Of a DNA stretch of 64,000 bases, positions 9,274-17,856 are shown in pieces (within the stretch, counting starts at the first letter, position 1; every line of letters begins with the position of its first letter). The stretch covers positions 3,416,501 through 3,480,500 of the forward strand of contig JAWKZW010000001.1 in NCBI GenBank assembly GCA_041395725.1. The letters are read 5' to 3'. This DNA comes from Gammaproteobacteria bacterium. Its GTDB lineage: Bacteria; Pseudomonadota; Gammaproteobacteria; Pseudomonadales; Pseudohongiellaceae. A program made the position numbers and the translations under genes. The notes under the pieces are model-generated. The model made no database searches, had not been told where the DNA came from, and saw nothing but the letters and a program-made list of their open reading frames with translations.

Positions 9274-9515
9274 GTATTTTGCTCTCCCTGCAAGATTACT
9301 ATGAGTCACAAGGGTTTCTGCAAAATTCGTACCCGTTATAAATAAGTAATAAAAACAGCAGGATGCATGATTTCCACTAACCTGGATGTCAAAAAACCTG
9401 ACACAATGCCGTTAGATAGGTGGGAAGCCGTCTGCCCGGGTTGTCCGAGTAAGTGCCCGTTGTAAAGAGGGGTCTGGCCGGCCACTGCCGCAGTGGCGAT
9501 TTCGCCAGGTGAAGC

Positions 9516-10493
9516 ATGAACCGCTACGACAGATCTTTTGATGCATTATTTAGTCCTGGGGCAGCGGTGGATTATTTTCAGTGGACACCGAAGTTTCCCT
9601 GGCAGCCGGACCCTGCCGTCTACTCCTCTGTCGATGCCTGGTGGCTGACTGAATTTTGCCGGTTGGTTTACCGCATGGACGACCAGCTGCGACTGGCAGG
9701 TGAGGTCGATGCAGTAGTGACTGCCGCACTGGCCAGAATCGATTTTCAAATTCGGACTATCGCAGCTGATGCTGCCACTTCCAGTCGGGCGGTAGTTTTT
9801 ACCCGCAGCCGAAAGCAGGCAGTAGGTAATGAGAGCCTGACATTACTGGTATTCCGCGGCTCCAATGAGACATTGGATTGGAAGCTGAACCTGCAGGCCA
9901 ACCAACAGCCCTTCCCAGGGGACGTCAGAGTTCACAGTGGTTTTTTACAGGGGTACCAGAGCATTGCCGCGCAGCTGCATGACCAGGGGCTGTTCAATGG
10001 CCGACTGATGATTGCCGGGCATAGTCTTGGAGCAGCGCTGGCGACTCTGACTACGGCTGAATTCCTTCGCTCGGGCATCGATGTTTGTGCCTGTTACAGT
10101 TTTGGTTGCCCAAGAATTGGTAATGCCGGTTTCGCCAAACAGCTTGCCGATCTGCCCCTGTACAGGATTGTGAATGGTTGCGATGTCGTTACCGGGATAC
10201 CGCTAACGGTTGGGCCGGTCGTCTACACTCATCCGGACAACGCCATCTATATTGATCAGCACGGTGAAATATCGGTCTCGCTCAGTGATGCAGAAATTCA
10301 AAAGCGCCAGTTGACATACATTCCTGAATTAACCAGAGACTCCTTAAAGAAGTACCGGGCGCTTTCTGTCGTGATTGATAGGTTGAGAACACTCTCCTCA
10401 CAGATGCCGCGTTACCTGGCTGATCATGCTATTGCAAATTATGGGTATCGCCTGGCCGATCAGTTGACTATAAATACCGGGCGCTCTCCATAA
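9516..10493 (+). CDS. Class 3 lipase family protein
   Basis: The protein has 325 residues. The nucleophile elbow AGHSLGAALATL gives the catalytic Ser; an Asp in NGCDVVTGIPL and a His in YTHPDNAIYID are in the right order for the lipase class 3 triad. SFGCPRIGNAGFA before the Asp is also typical of that family. It should hydrolyse an acylglycerol or other ester. No signal peptide is evident, so it may be cytoplasmic or peripherally membrane-bound. The ATG has AGGTG 6 bases upstream. Its 3' end overlaps the convergent glycosyltransferase gene by 34 bp. Confidence 0.9.
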   Translation: MNRYDRSFDALFSPGAAVDYFQWTPKFPWQPDPAVYSSVDAWWLTEFCRLVYRMDDQLRLAGEVDAVVTAALARIDFQIRTIAADAATSSRAVVFTRSRKQAVGNESLTLLVFRGSNETLDWKLNLQANQQPFPGDVRVHSGFLQGYQSIAAQLHDQGLFNGRLMIAGHSLGAALATLTTAEFLRSGIDVCACYSFGCPRIGNAGFAKQLADLPLYRIVNGCDVVTGIPLTVGPVVYTHPDNAIYIDQHGEISVSLSDAEIQKRQLTYIPELTRDSLKKYRALSVVIDRLRTLSSQMPRYLADHAIANYGYRLADQLTINTGRSP

Positions 10494-12385
10494 ATCGTCG
10501 TTACGCCCCGATTGTCGGTCAGCTTCAGGGCAAGCCGGTAGCGACCATTCGGGTAGGGGCGGGTATCAAGTTCATAGCTGAATCCCAGGTCAGGTGCATT
10601 GGGGTCACTCTCCACAGCCATGACGTCAACGACGTCCGGCCGGCTGATTCCGTAGTCAACAGATGCAATCTCTTCGTCGTTGAGCAGCAGGCTTACGGAT
10701 TGGATTCCAATGTCTTCCTGGTAAGCCCAGCCTTCCATGTGTGTCGTTCCACTGAGCGACGCGTTGGCTACGGGAGGTTCCAACCAGGCCCTGGCGGGAT
10801 AGGGGCACGAATGCGATGAGTCGGCGGACTGATCCCCGACACCGCTGAGTCGGCTGGCCTGGTAGTAACTGAACTGTTTTTCCCCGTTAAACAGCCGCAG
10901 GTTTGACAGGAAGGAAAGATCTGCCACCTGCCGGCACATCGCCCCGATGGCCGCCTCTTTGTCCACTACCGATAATGTGCTGTCTTCGGTGATGAAGAGC
11001 GCCGGTCGATTCCTGAACCCGGTCAGCGCGGTTGCGTCCATTCCCCACAGTGTCAGTTGCAGGCGTCGACCATCCCGTACCGACTTGTCAGAATCCGTTG
11101 TGAATACCGGCGCGCCCGTCCCGGCAAAACGCAGTTGAGCTGCGGTGTAATAGTTGTCCGTTACCAATACCGGAAGCTCCTCAGGGTAGCCTGATTCAAT
11201 TACCGTGGCTGTGTGAGCTGTGAACTCCCGCCAGCCAGCCATTTTGTTCGACAACACCCCGGTTCCCAGCAGTGCCTGCAGTGGTATCTGAAAGGCCTGG
11301 GATCCGATTGCCAGCAAAGCCAACACGGAGCCACAGAAGCCCAGAGCCGGGATGCCAGGCGTTATGATCCTGGCGGCACCTGTATTCCACTTGGCGGCCG
11401 TCCATTGACCTGTTGAACGCAGTGTCGCAGGGGCGTACACCAGCAGCGGAAAGTAACCGGACAGCGGCCAGTGAATGGATGTGCTTGAGGAGTCTGTCCA
11501 GGGCGCCAGAATCAGGTAGACCAGCAGATTGACCAGTGCAAAGCTGGCCAGCAGGCCGGCCCTTTGGTCTCCTCCCCGGGCCTTCAGCAGCATCCGCCAC
11601 AGAGTAAACCCGAGCAACAGGTATAAGGGGGGTGTTACCAGGACTGCCTGTTTCAGGCTGTGTAACAATCCCGAGGCCTGGAACGTCCAGGGGTGTCTTT
11701 CGACCAGGTAAAAACTGGCACTGGCCAGCTGGTGCGAAAGATTGAACCAGATGACCGGGATCAACCCCAACGCCGCCAGACCTGTCGCTGCCCAGAAAAA
11801 AGGATTGCGAAACTGCCTGTGCTCCGACTTGCAGTAAACCAGGAACAGAACAGCCGCAGCAGGGTAGAGCAGGAATCGGTAGTGAGTCGCCAGCCCCATG
11901 GCTGCCACCAGACCCGCGGCAAGCCAGTAGCAGAGACGGTTAGTGCGTAGTGAACGCTCAAACAGTCCGATGCTTAGAATTCCGAAAAATAATAAAGGGA
12001 CATCAGGTACTGCCAGTAGCCCGAGGAAGCCCCCCAGCGGAATACACAGAGAAAGCAGGGCAGACATCAGGGCCTCTGACTTGCCGACTATCGGGTTTGC
12101 CAGCCAGTAGACCAGCACAGGCAGGCAGCTGCCAATAAGGATAAACAGGGATCTGGCTGCCAGCGTACTGCCGGGATCCAGGCTGGAGCCCAGCTTTACC
12201 AGCAGAGACGTCATAAAGGGCAGGTCGCTGTATGCAGGTGCCAGGTGCTCGGATGCCAGCCAATAAAAGACTTCATCACTGTAAAGGTCCAGCCTGCTGG
12301 CCAGAAAAATTTTCGCCAGCATCAGAAGAGCAGCCCCTGCGGACACCAGGTATAGGATGACAGTGGGCCTTGTTGAGTTGGTCAT
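10460..12385 (-). CDS. Glycosyltransferase family 39-like membrane protein
   Basis: The protein has 641 residues. About twelve transmembrane segments fill residues 1-400, and SDEVFYW in the first periplasmic loop is the acidic motif of GT-C (PMT/ArnT-like) enzymes, which move a sugar from a polyprenyl phosphate to an acceptor. After a soluble region, residues about 540-640 look like an immunoglobulin-like domain (EGWAYQEDIGIQSVSLLLND, then NGRYRLALKLTDNRG). Donor and acceptor are unknown. It is followed upstream by another polytopic protein on the same strand. Converges with the lipase gene. Confidence 0.8.
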   Translation of the reverse strand: MTNSTRPTVILYLVSAGAALLMLAKIFLASRLDLYSDEVFYWLASEHLAPAYSDLPFMTSLLVKLGSSLDPGSTLAARSLFILIGSCLPVLVYWLANPIVGKSEALMSALLSLCIPLGGFLGLLAVPDVPLLFFGILSIGLFERSLRTNRLCYWLAAGLVAAMGLATHYRFLLYPAAAVLFLVYCKSEHRQFRNPFFWAATGLAALGLIPVIWFNLSHQLASASFYLVERHPWTFQASGLLHSLKQAVLVTPPLYLLLGFTLWRMLLKARGGDQRAGLLASFALVNLLVYLILAPWTDSSSTSIHWPLSGYFPLLVYAPATLRSTGQWTAAKWNTGAARIITPGIPALGFCGSVLALLAIGSQAFQIPLQALLGTGVLSNKMAGWREFTAHTATVIESGYPEELPVLVTDNYYTAAQLRFAGTGAPVFTTDSDKSVRDGRRLQLTLWGMDATALTGFRNRPALFITEDSTLSVVDKEAAIGAMCRQVADLSFLSNLRLFNGEKQFSYYQASRLSGVGDQSADSSHSCPYPARAWLEPPVANASLSGTTHMEGWAYQEDIGIQSVSLLLNDEEIASVDYGISRPDVVDVMAVESDPNAPDLGFSYELDTRPYPNGRYRLALKLTDNRGVTTIYGERPVFIVN

Positions 12386-12479
12386 AGTCTGATCAAAGAA
12401 CCCGATAAAGGTTCCCGTGTGATTCCCTTGGTTATGCGAGCGCTAAAGCACCGTACCGGTATGGCAGCGAGCCTGGAGG

Positions 12480-13742
12480 CTATTGACTGATATCGGCCGG
12501 AAGCTGATAAACAGCGGCATCGATGGACCTGCTCAGCAGTTCGGAAGCTCTGCGAGGGTCCGGGTGATAAAGCGACGCCGAACCGCTGTTGCGCCAGTCG
12601 GCGATGCCGGATTCAAGCCTGTTTTTTTCGCTGTTCAGATTCCCCAGGTAATAAAACGAGGCCAGGTAAATCGAGCAGAAAAATGCCAGCAGCATTTTAC
12701 GGAAGCCTTGCCAGAGTAGCCAGCGATCCAGGCCCAGTTCCAGAAAGGAAATAGCAATCAGTGCATTGATCAGCTGGGTGTATACCTGGTATCGGGACGC
12801 GATCAGCTGCCTGATACCCAGATCCTGCCGGAACAGGGCAATCAGCAGCATTGAAAGCATCAGGTAGGAGAAGAAAAAGAACACAACCGGATTTCGGGTG
12901 TAGTAACGCCTTCGAACCAGCAACAGGAAGTAGCCATTGATGAAAGTTCCGGCAAAGAGGGCCAGCGGCTCAAAATGCAAGTAACCTGCACAGATGACCA
13001 GGTAGGCTCTGACCAGACGTATCAGCGCGGGAAGCTCTGCGTTGATCGGCAATGGATCGAAGGCTTTGCCCGTGTCGGTCGGCAGTAATAGAAAATACAG
13101 GCAGAAACTGAACAGGTTGGACGATACAAGAACCAGGCTGGTTTTTGTCGCCGCCGACAGATGCCCCGAGGACCAGGCTGACCAGCACAGCAGGATTGGA
13201 AGTACAAGCAGCCCGTTACTGCTGATATAAGGTACGGCTAATCCAAGCAATACAGCTGATGTCGTGGTAGCGAGGGTTTTTTGATTAAACAGATAAAAAC
13301 ACGCCAAGGCTGCAAAGAGCGAAGCATAGTTCTGGACTGCTGCAGTTGCCCAGGCCATGTTGGACCAGTGATACAGTGAGAAGGCGCTGAGGCAGATCAG
13401 TGCCAGCAGAAGCGCGCGGTCCTCGCGTTGCCTGATTGTTCGGAATAAAAGGAAAACAACACCGAGCAGGCACAGGGAGCCGCTGTATACCAACAGACGG
13501 AAATCCACGCCGTGACCGAGCAGCGTAGTAGCTTCAGCCAGCAGGCGGGTGAGAGCCAGACGGTGGCTGACATGGACGTCGAATAGAGCACTGTTCAATA
13601 CGGTAGAGGAATTCAGCAGGTAGTACAGAATACTGTCGTAGTCATCCTGTTGCGGAATATTCTGGCTGAAAAAGACCACCAGCGCGTAAAACAGGATGGC
13701 CACCGCCAGTGAAAGAGTGAGCAGAGCAGGGCGTTCATGCAT
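12480..13742 (-). CDS. Polytopic membrane protein, possibly GT-C type
   Basis: A 420-residue protein with about ten to eleven transmembrane segments. Directly after the first helix it has QQDDYDSILYYLL, an acidic loop that resembles the metal or donor site of GT-C glycosyltransferases. The rest is poorly conserved hydrophobic sequence, ending in a short soluble tail. It precedes the family 39-like gene on the same strand with a gap of 94 bp, so the two could modify the same envelope glycan. No polysaccharide gene cluster surrounds them. Family assignment is tentative. Confidence 0.6.
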   Translation of the reverse strand: MHERPALLTLSLAVAILFYALVVFFSQNIPQQDDYDSILYYLLNSSTVLNSALFDVHVSHRLALTRLLAEATTLLGHGVDFRLLVYSGSLCLLGVVFLLFRTIRQREDRALLLALICLSAFSLYHWSNMAWATAAVQNYASLFAALACFYLFNQKTLATTTSAVLLGLAVPYISSNGLLVLPILLCWSAWSSGHLSAATKTSLVLVSSNLFSFCLYFLLLPTDTGKAFDPLPINAELPALIRLVRAYLVICAGYLHFEPLALFAGTFINGYFLLLVRRRYYTRNPVVFFFFSYLMLSMLLIALFRQDLGIRQLIASRYQVYTQLINALIAISFLELGLDRWLLWQGFRKMLLAFFCSIYLASFYYLGNLNSEKNRLESGIADWRNSGSASLYHPDPRRASELLSRSIDAAVYQLPADISQ

Positions 13743-14152
13743 GGTGGCTGATCGTCGTGATTACTGATGTTGCGATGATACCGGGATTTCTGCAGACGGT
13801 GTCAGAATTCGCCGGTCAGCTCGGTCTGTTCTTAGTGTGCTGACCGCCTGCCGGGCCGGGAATTACACTGTTTTTAAATACCGAGGGCAGGGATGGGCCG
13901 TCTGGGCTGAGCCCTTTCAGTGTCCTCTGGGGGGCTGAAGACTGGCGGTTGACTTTAAGTGGGGCGGTGCCGCTTGCTTAACACTGGGAGGTTTACCAAT
14001 GTCATTCTGGCGTATAGGATGACAGGCAGGTCGTGCAATCAACACCTGATCAGTGCGTAATGAGTATAGCGGGAATGAAATAGCGAGTTAGAAGTCGCAG
14101 GGTGGATCTTTTTAACGGATAAGAAAGGGCCGCAGAAAAGGAGCATAACGTA
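13743..14152. other. Spacer with hairpin and a 7-codon frame
   Basis: This 410-bp spacer separates divergent genes. A perfect 8-bp inverted repeat, CGGTCAGC (13813-13820) with GCTGACCG (13839-13846), can form a hairpin. An ideal ribosome binding site GGGAGG (13986-13991) stands 7 bases before an ATG at 13999 that runs only seven codons (MSFWRIG, stop at 14020-14022). I see no longer gene. Confidence 0.5.
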
Positions 14153-14650
14153 ATGAAAAATCTTCTTATTGGCAGTTTTTTACTCAGTCTGGCAGTGCCT
14201 GTCCTGTCCTTGGCGCAGTCAAGTGCACCGGGTGTATTTAATGGTACAGACATTCAGCAATTCTGCCGCGCCTCCTGGCTGAGTGGCGATGACACAGACC
14301 AGCGTTTGTATGCGGCTTGTCTGCGGGAGCAACAGCAGGCTCTGGCCAGAATTCAGGCAGACAACGGCCGATACTCGAACCAGGATTTTTACCGCGTCAT
14401 TGCGATGCCCTACTGCCGGTCTGTACAGGAGCAAGCGAAACCATTGAACCTGGTTCAGTTGTCACTCTGTCTCGAAGATGAGATTGATGGCTTCCAGGAT
14501 ATACAGGATCTGCGTCGGCGCTACGGTGCTAATCGCATCGACGTCGAGGCAGGCCCGGCACTGGCAGCATCCGGTTCCTGGGCGGCAGCGGCGGGACTGG
14601 TGCGCCGAACAACCAACCTGAAAACCATCAGGCGAGGGGGTGCTTCCTGA
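14153..14650 (+). CDS. Small exported protein of unknown function
   Basis: The protein has 165 residues with a signal peptide (residues 1-22, core LLIGSFLLSLAVPVLSLAQ), so it should be periplasmic. The mature part holds several cysteines (FCRAS, YAACLRE, MPYCRS, SLCLED) spaced as if to form two disulfides, and helical polar sequence. AAAAGGAG at 14136-14143 supports the ATG. I recognise no family. It is followed by the deazaflavin-reductase-like gene on the same strand after 85 bp. Confidence 0.7.
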   Translation: MKNLLIGSFLLSLAVPVLSLAQSSAPGVFNGTDIQQFCRASWLSGDDTDQRLYAACLREQQQALARIQADNGRYSNQDFYRVIAMPYCRSVQEQAKPLNLVQLSLCLEDEIDGFQDIQDLRRRYGANRIDVEAGPALAASGSWAAAAGLVRRTTNLKTIRRGGAS

Positions 14651-14735
14651 CTCATGAGTTTTGGGGGTAACTTAGCAGGTGGATTGCCTGATCTTAAAAA
14701 CCTCTGGCAATACAATAGTTATACCCCCTAACCTA

Positions 14736-15137
14736 ATGAAAAAAATAAAAATTATTTCTATTTCTCTGCTTGTCTATGTAGGGGTGGTGGTACTCTTTGA
14801 GTCCCTGTTGGGGTATTTTCAGCCTCAGGCAGGAGCCACCATGGTCGTTACCACGTTCGGCGCAGATGGTGCCGGGTACGACCGTGTTGTGGCAAAGCTG
14901 GAAAGTGGAACGCGACTCTATGTAGCGGTCAATCACTGGCCCCGGGCCTGGTACAGAAGGATGTTGAACAATCCTCTGGTTGAGGTGACCGTGGATGGTG
15001 AATCCGTCCCATACAGGGCGATACAGCTGCACGGCATGGACTATGCCCGGATTGATGGCCAACACAGGCTGGGTCTGGGGTTCAGGATTCTGACCGGGTT
15101 TCCACCCAGGCATCTGTTTCTGCTCGAACCCCGCTGA
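14736..15137 (+). CDS. Membrane-anchored DUF385 (deazaflavin-dependent nitroreductase-like) protein
   Basis: Starting at the ATG at 14736 gives 133 residues: one N-terminal hydrophobic helix (about residues 5-25), then a small split-barrel type domain with GTRLYVAVNHWPRAWYRRM, NPLVEVTVDGESVPYRAI and a C-terminal FPPRHLFLLEPR. This matches the DUF385/Ddn-like family, whose studied members bind F420 or FMN-type cofactors or fatty acids. The longer frame from 14679 adds an unrelated stretch and is not preferred. Cofactor unknown; F420 use is uncertain in this kind of organism. Confidence 0.65.
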   Translation: MKKIKIISISLLVYVGVVVLFESLLGYFQPQAGATMVVTTFGADGAGYDRVVAKLESGTRLYVAVNHWPRAWYRRMLNNPLVEVTVDGESVPYRAIQLHGMDYARIDGQHRLGLGFRILTGFPPRHLFLLEPR

Positions 15138-15222
15138 GCGAGGCAGGAACCTTGCGTCTGGCCTGCGGTCCAACCACCGACATGCCTGAGGTTGCGGAAC
15201 TTCATCAACGTTTTCTTATTCA

Positions 15223-16134
15223 ATGCAGGGGTCAACAACCGTAGTGGACTGGGCTGAAGTGGACTGGGCTGACAACGAGAGAACTCTGGAGCCACTGTTG
15301 CCACAACGAACACACCTGCGGCTGGCAACCTGCATCAGTGTCCTCCTGCACGGACTGCTGGTGGCCGCCCTGGTCTGGCTTGGGGAACAATCCCAGCGGT
15401 CGGTCGTCAGCCCGGCAATCGACATGTTGAGCATAAGCCTTGTCAACCGTCGATCCGCTGTGCCGGTTGTCCCCGAGACTTTGATCGCGGAGCCGGGTTC
15501 TATGCAGGAGATCCCTCAGGAAGCGGTGGCAGAGGATCCCAATTACCGATCTCCGGGTCAGCTTGCCGGGCTCTCCGCAGAGACCGGAGAAGGAATGAAA
15601 ATTGTCGCAGAACCGGCAGTAGTGGAATCTGATAGACAGGTTCCTGACGTGCCACAAAATACAGAATCCAGTCGGATACCCAGAACGCCGGCGGTGTCAC
15701 CTTGGTTGCCTGCGCTAACGACAATTCAGCAGTCAGTGCGTGATTTCGCACAGGCCAGGCAGGCAGACCGGAGTATGCGCGCCTGCACGCCTTTGCAGGC
15801 CCAGAATGAACTCCTGGATTGCCCCGGGGCGGAGATTTTTTCGGCACAGGCTGAGCTTCCGGGCCGGCTGAATCTGTCATTCAATGTTTCCGCCGAGCCC
15901 GATCGCTCACGCACAGCCATGGGGACAATTGCCGGGAACAGGCAGCAACTGCAGGAAAATCTGGCGGGCATCGGGCTCGACTCCGCTGCTGCGGAATACC
16001 TGCAGGAACAGCTCTCGCAGGGGATTGAAGTCTATTCCGGCAGCGGCAATGCACCGCTGGAGCGTTTGCAGGAGCAGATTTACCGTAATGATGAAACGTA
16101 TCAGCAGGCGCAACGCGTACTGAATCCCCGTTGA
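15223..16134 (+). CDS. TonB-like single-pass periplasmic protein of unknown function
   Basis: The protein has 303 residues. Residues about 30-55 (LRLATCISVLLHGLLVAALV) are the kind of signal anchor found in TonB/TolA energy transducers, where His-Gly inside the helix is characteristic. A long Pro/Glu-rich linker follows, but the C-terminal third (LPGRLNLSFNVS, then QEQIYRNDETYQQA) does not show the TonB fold or its YP motif. Just after the start there is a 15-bp tandem duplication (15244-15273) encoding VDWAEVDWAD. No ExbB, ExbD or TonB-dependent receptor gene is near. No good ribosome binding site precedes the ATG, so the start is uncertain. Confidence 0.6.
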   Translation: MQGSTTVVDWAEVDWADNERTLEPLLPQRTHLRLATCISVLLHGLLVAALVWLGEQSQRSVVSPAIDMLSISLVNRRSAVPVVPETLIAEPGSMQEIPQEAVAEDPNYRSPGQLAGLSAETGEGMKIVAEPAVVESDRQVPDVPQNTESSRIPRTPAVSPWLPALTTIQQSVRDFAQARQADRSMRACTPLQAQNELLDCPGAEIFSAQAELPGRLNLSFNVSAEPDRSRTAMGTIAGNRQQLQENLAGIGLDSAAAEYLQEQLSQGIEVYSGSGNAPLERLQEQIYRNDETYQQAQRVLNPR

Positions 16135-16175
16135 GCCGGTGGTCGAGTGATCGGGATCACTTGAAACGGGATTTT

Positions 16176-16312
16176 TTCACGACAGCTCCAGGTCAACACT
16201 ATATAATCCGGCGTCCTTTCAAGACAGGAGCACGCTCCAATGAAATTTTCCCACTCATAGCCCTGAGGCTTTACCCTGCTGTTTCGGCCACCGGCATACT
16301 GTCCGGTCGGCC
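16176..16312 (+). promoter_or_regulatory. Promoter and leader upstream of the MATE gene
   Basis: A consensus -10 box TATAAT lies at 16202-16207, with a weak -35 region near 16176-16186. Downstream, AGGAG (16226-16230) precedes a six-codon frame at 16240-16260 (MKFSHS). A stem-loop follows at 16286-16312, in which GGCCACCGG pairs with CCGGTCGGCC with one bulged base. The transporter ATG is about 110 bases further on. The layout (promoter, tiny frame, hairpin) would fit a regulatory leader, but no T-run follows the hairpin. Confidence 0.4.
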
Positions 16313-16421
16313 TGCTTAATAGAATAGAGCAGACGTTTATCCGCAAAGCCTCCCTAACGTATCCAAACGGTCAGCGACGTCACGGCCTCGTTGTCTGGAA
16401 TCCACCTGTCTGGAATTTATC

Positions 16422-17825
16422 ATGTCGGAAAATCAACAAGAAAAGGGCTGGGCTCTTCTGAAGCAGGCTGTCGTGGGAAACTCAGCGATTGATTTCACCC
16501 AGGGCTCGATCGCCCGGGCTACTTTCCTGCTGGCGGTCCCAATGATTATCGAAATGGCGATGGAGTCAATCTTCGCCGTTGTGGATATATTCTTTGTGTC
16601 TGGCGTCGGCACCGAGGCCGTAGCCACCGTAGGCCTTACCGAAGCAGTCATTACCCTGCTGTATGCTATCGCCATGGGGCTGTCCATGGGCACGACCGCC
16701 CTGGTGGCGCGCCGAATGGGCGAAAAGAACCGCGAGGCCGCTTCCATCACAGCGGCTCAGGCCTTGTGGCTGGCAGCGCTTATTTCAGTGCTGGTTGGTC
16801 TCACTGGCATCCTGTTCGGTGAAGATATCCTGCGCCTTATGGGGGCGGAGCCGGGTGTAGTCGAAACCGGGCGGAGCTACACCACCATTATGCTTGGCAG
16901 CTCTTTCACGATTTTCTTCCTGTTTCTCATCAACGCAATATTTCGCGGCGCAGGAGATGCCAGTCTGGCCATGCGGACTCTGGTACTGGCAAATGGGATC
17001 AATATTCTGCTGGACCCCTGCCTGATTTATGGTGTCGGTCCGTTTCCTGAGCTGGGAGTCACCGGTGCAGCAGTCGCTACCAATATCGGGCGCGGTTGTG
17101 GCGTGCTGTACGGCGTGTATTACCTGTTCTCCGCCGACAACCGGATTCGCCTGGTACGGGACTATGCGGCCCTCCAGAGTAAAGTGTTGCTGGCAATATT
17201 GCGGATCTCGTTCGGTGGAGTGGCTCAGATGTTGATTGCTACGGCCAGCTGGGTTTTCCTGATGCGGATCGTTTCCGAGTTCGGTGGTTCGGCGGTGGCG
17301 GGATACACCATTGCGGTGCGAATAGTGTTATTTATTATTCTGCCAGCTTTCGGCCTCAGCAATGCCACCGCAACCCTGGTGGGCCAGAACCTCGGAGCCA
17401 GGCTGCCTGAGCGTGCTGAAGCGACGGTCTGGAAGGTAATGCAGTACGTAAGCTATTACATGCTCGGTACGGCGCTGATCGCCCTGGTATTCGATGAGCA
17501 GTTAATCGGTTTGTTCAGCACCGATCCGGAGGTGTTGGATTATGGCGTGGCCTGCCTGCAGATTTTCAGTTACGGGCTGGTCTTCTTCGGTATCAGTGGC
17601 ACGTCGGTGCAGGCGTTTAACGGGGCCGGTGACACCATGACACCGACCTGGATTAATTTCTTCAGCTTCTGGATAGTTCAGGTGCCGCTGGCCTACGTTC
17701 TGGCCCTGGGCAGTGGTCTGGGGCCGGTGGGGGTCTTCTGGGCAGTGTTTGTTTCCGACGTACTCGCTGGTATATTAGGCGTCTTTTTCTTTCGGCGGGG
17801 TAGCTGGAAGAGCAAGATGGTATGA
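16422..17825 (+). CDS. MATE family efflux transporter
   Basis: The protein has 467 residues and twelve predicted transmembrane segments in the two-bundle arrangement of MATE (NorM/DinF) drug:cation antiporters. The N-terminal half contains FFVSGVGTEAVATVGLTEAV and GLSMGTTALVARRMGEKN, and the C-terminal half FGLSNATATLVGQNLGA, which are typical MatE repeats. It should export cationic compounds using an Na+ or H+ gradient; the substrate cannot be read from sequence. The start has a weak ribosome binding site. XdhC follows 31 bp downstream on the same strand. Confidence 0.93.
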   Translation: MSENQQEKGWALLKQAVVGNSAIDFTQGSIARATFLLAVPMIIEMAMESIFAVVDIFFVSGVGTEAVATVGLTEAVITLLYAIAMGLSMGTTALVARRMGEKNREAASITAAQALWLAALISVLVGLTGILFGEDILRLMGAEPGVVETGRSYTTIMLGSSFTIFFLFLINAIFRGAGDASLAMRTLVLANGINILLDPCLIYGVGPFPELGVTGAAVATNIGRGCGVLYGVYYLFSADNRIRLVRDYAALQSKVLLAILRISFGGVAQMLIATASWVFLMRIVSEFGGSAVAGYTIAVRIVLFIILPAFGLSNATATLVGQNLGARLPERAEATVWKVMQYVSYYMLGTALIALVFDEQLIGLFSTDPEVLDYGVACLQIFSYGLVFFGISGTSVQAFNGAGDTMTPTWINFFSFWIVQVPLAYVLALGSGLGPVGVFWAVFVSDVLAGILGVFFFRRGSWKSKMV

Positions 17826-17856
17826 GGTGCGAATCGGTGAGTAGGCAATATCAGTT

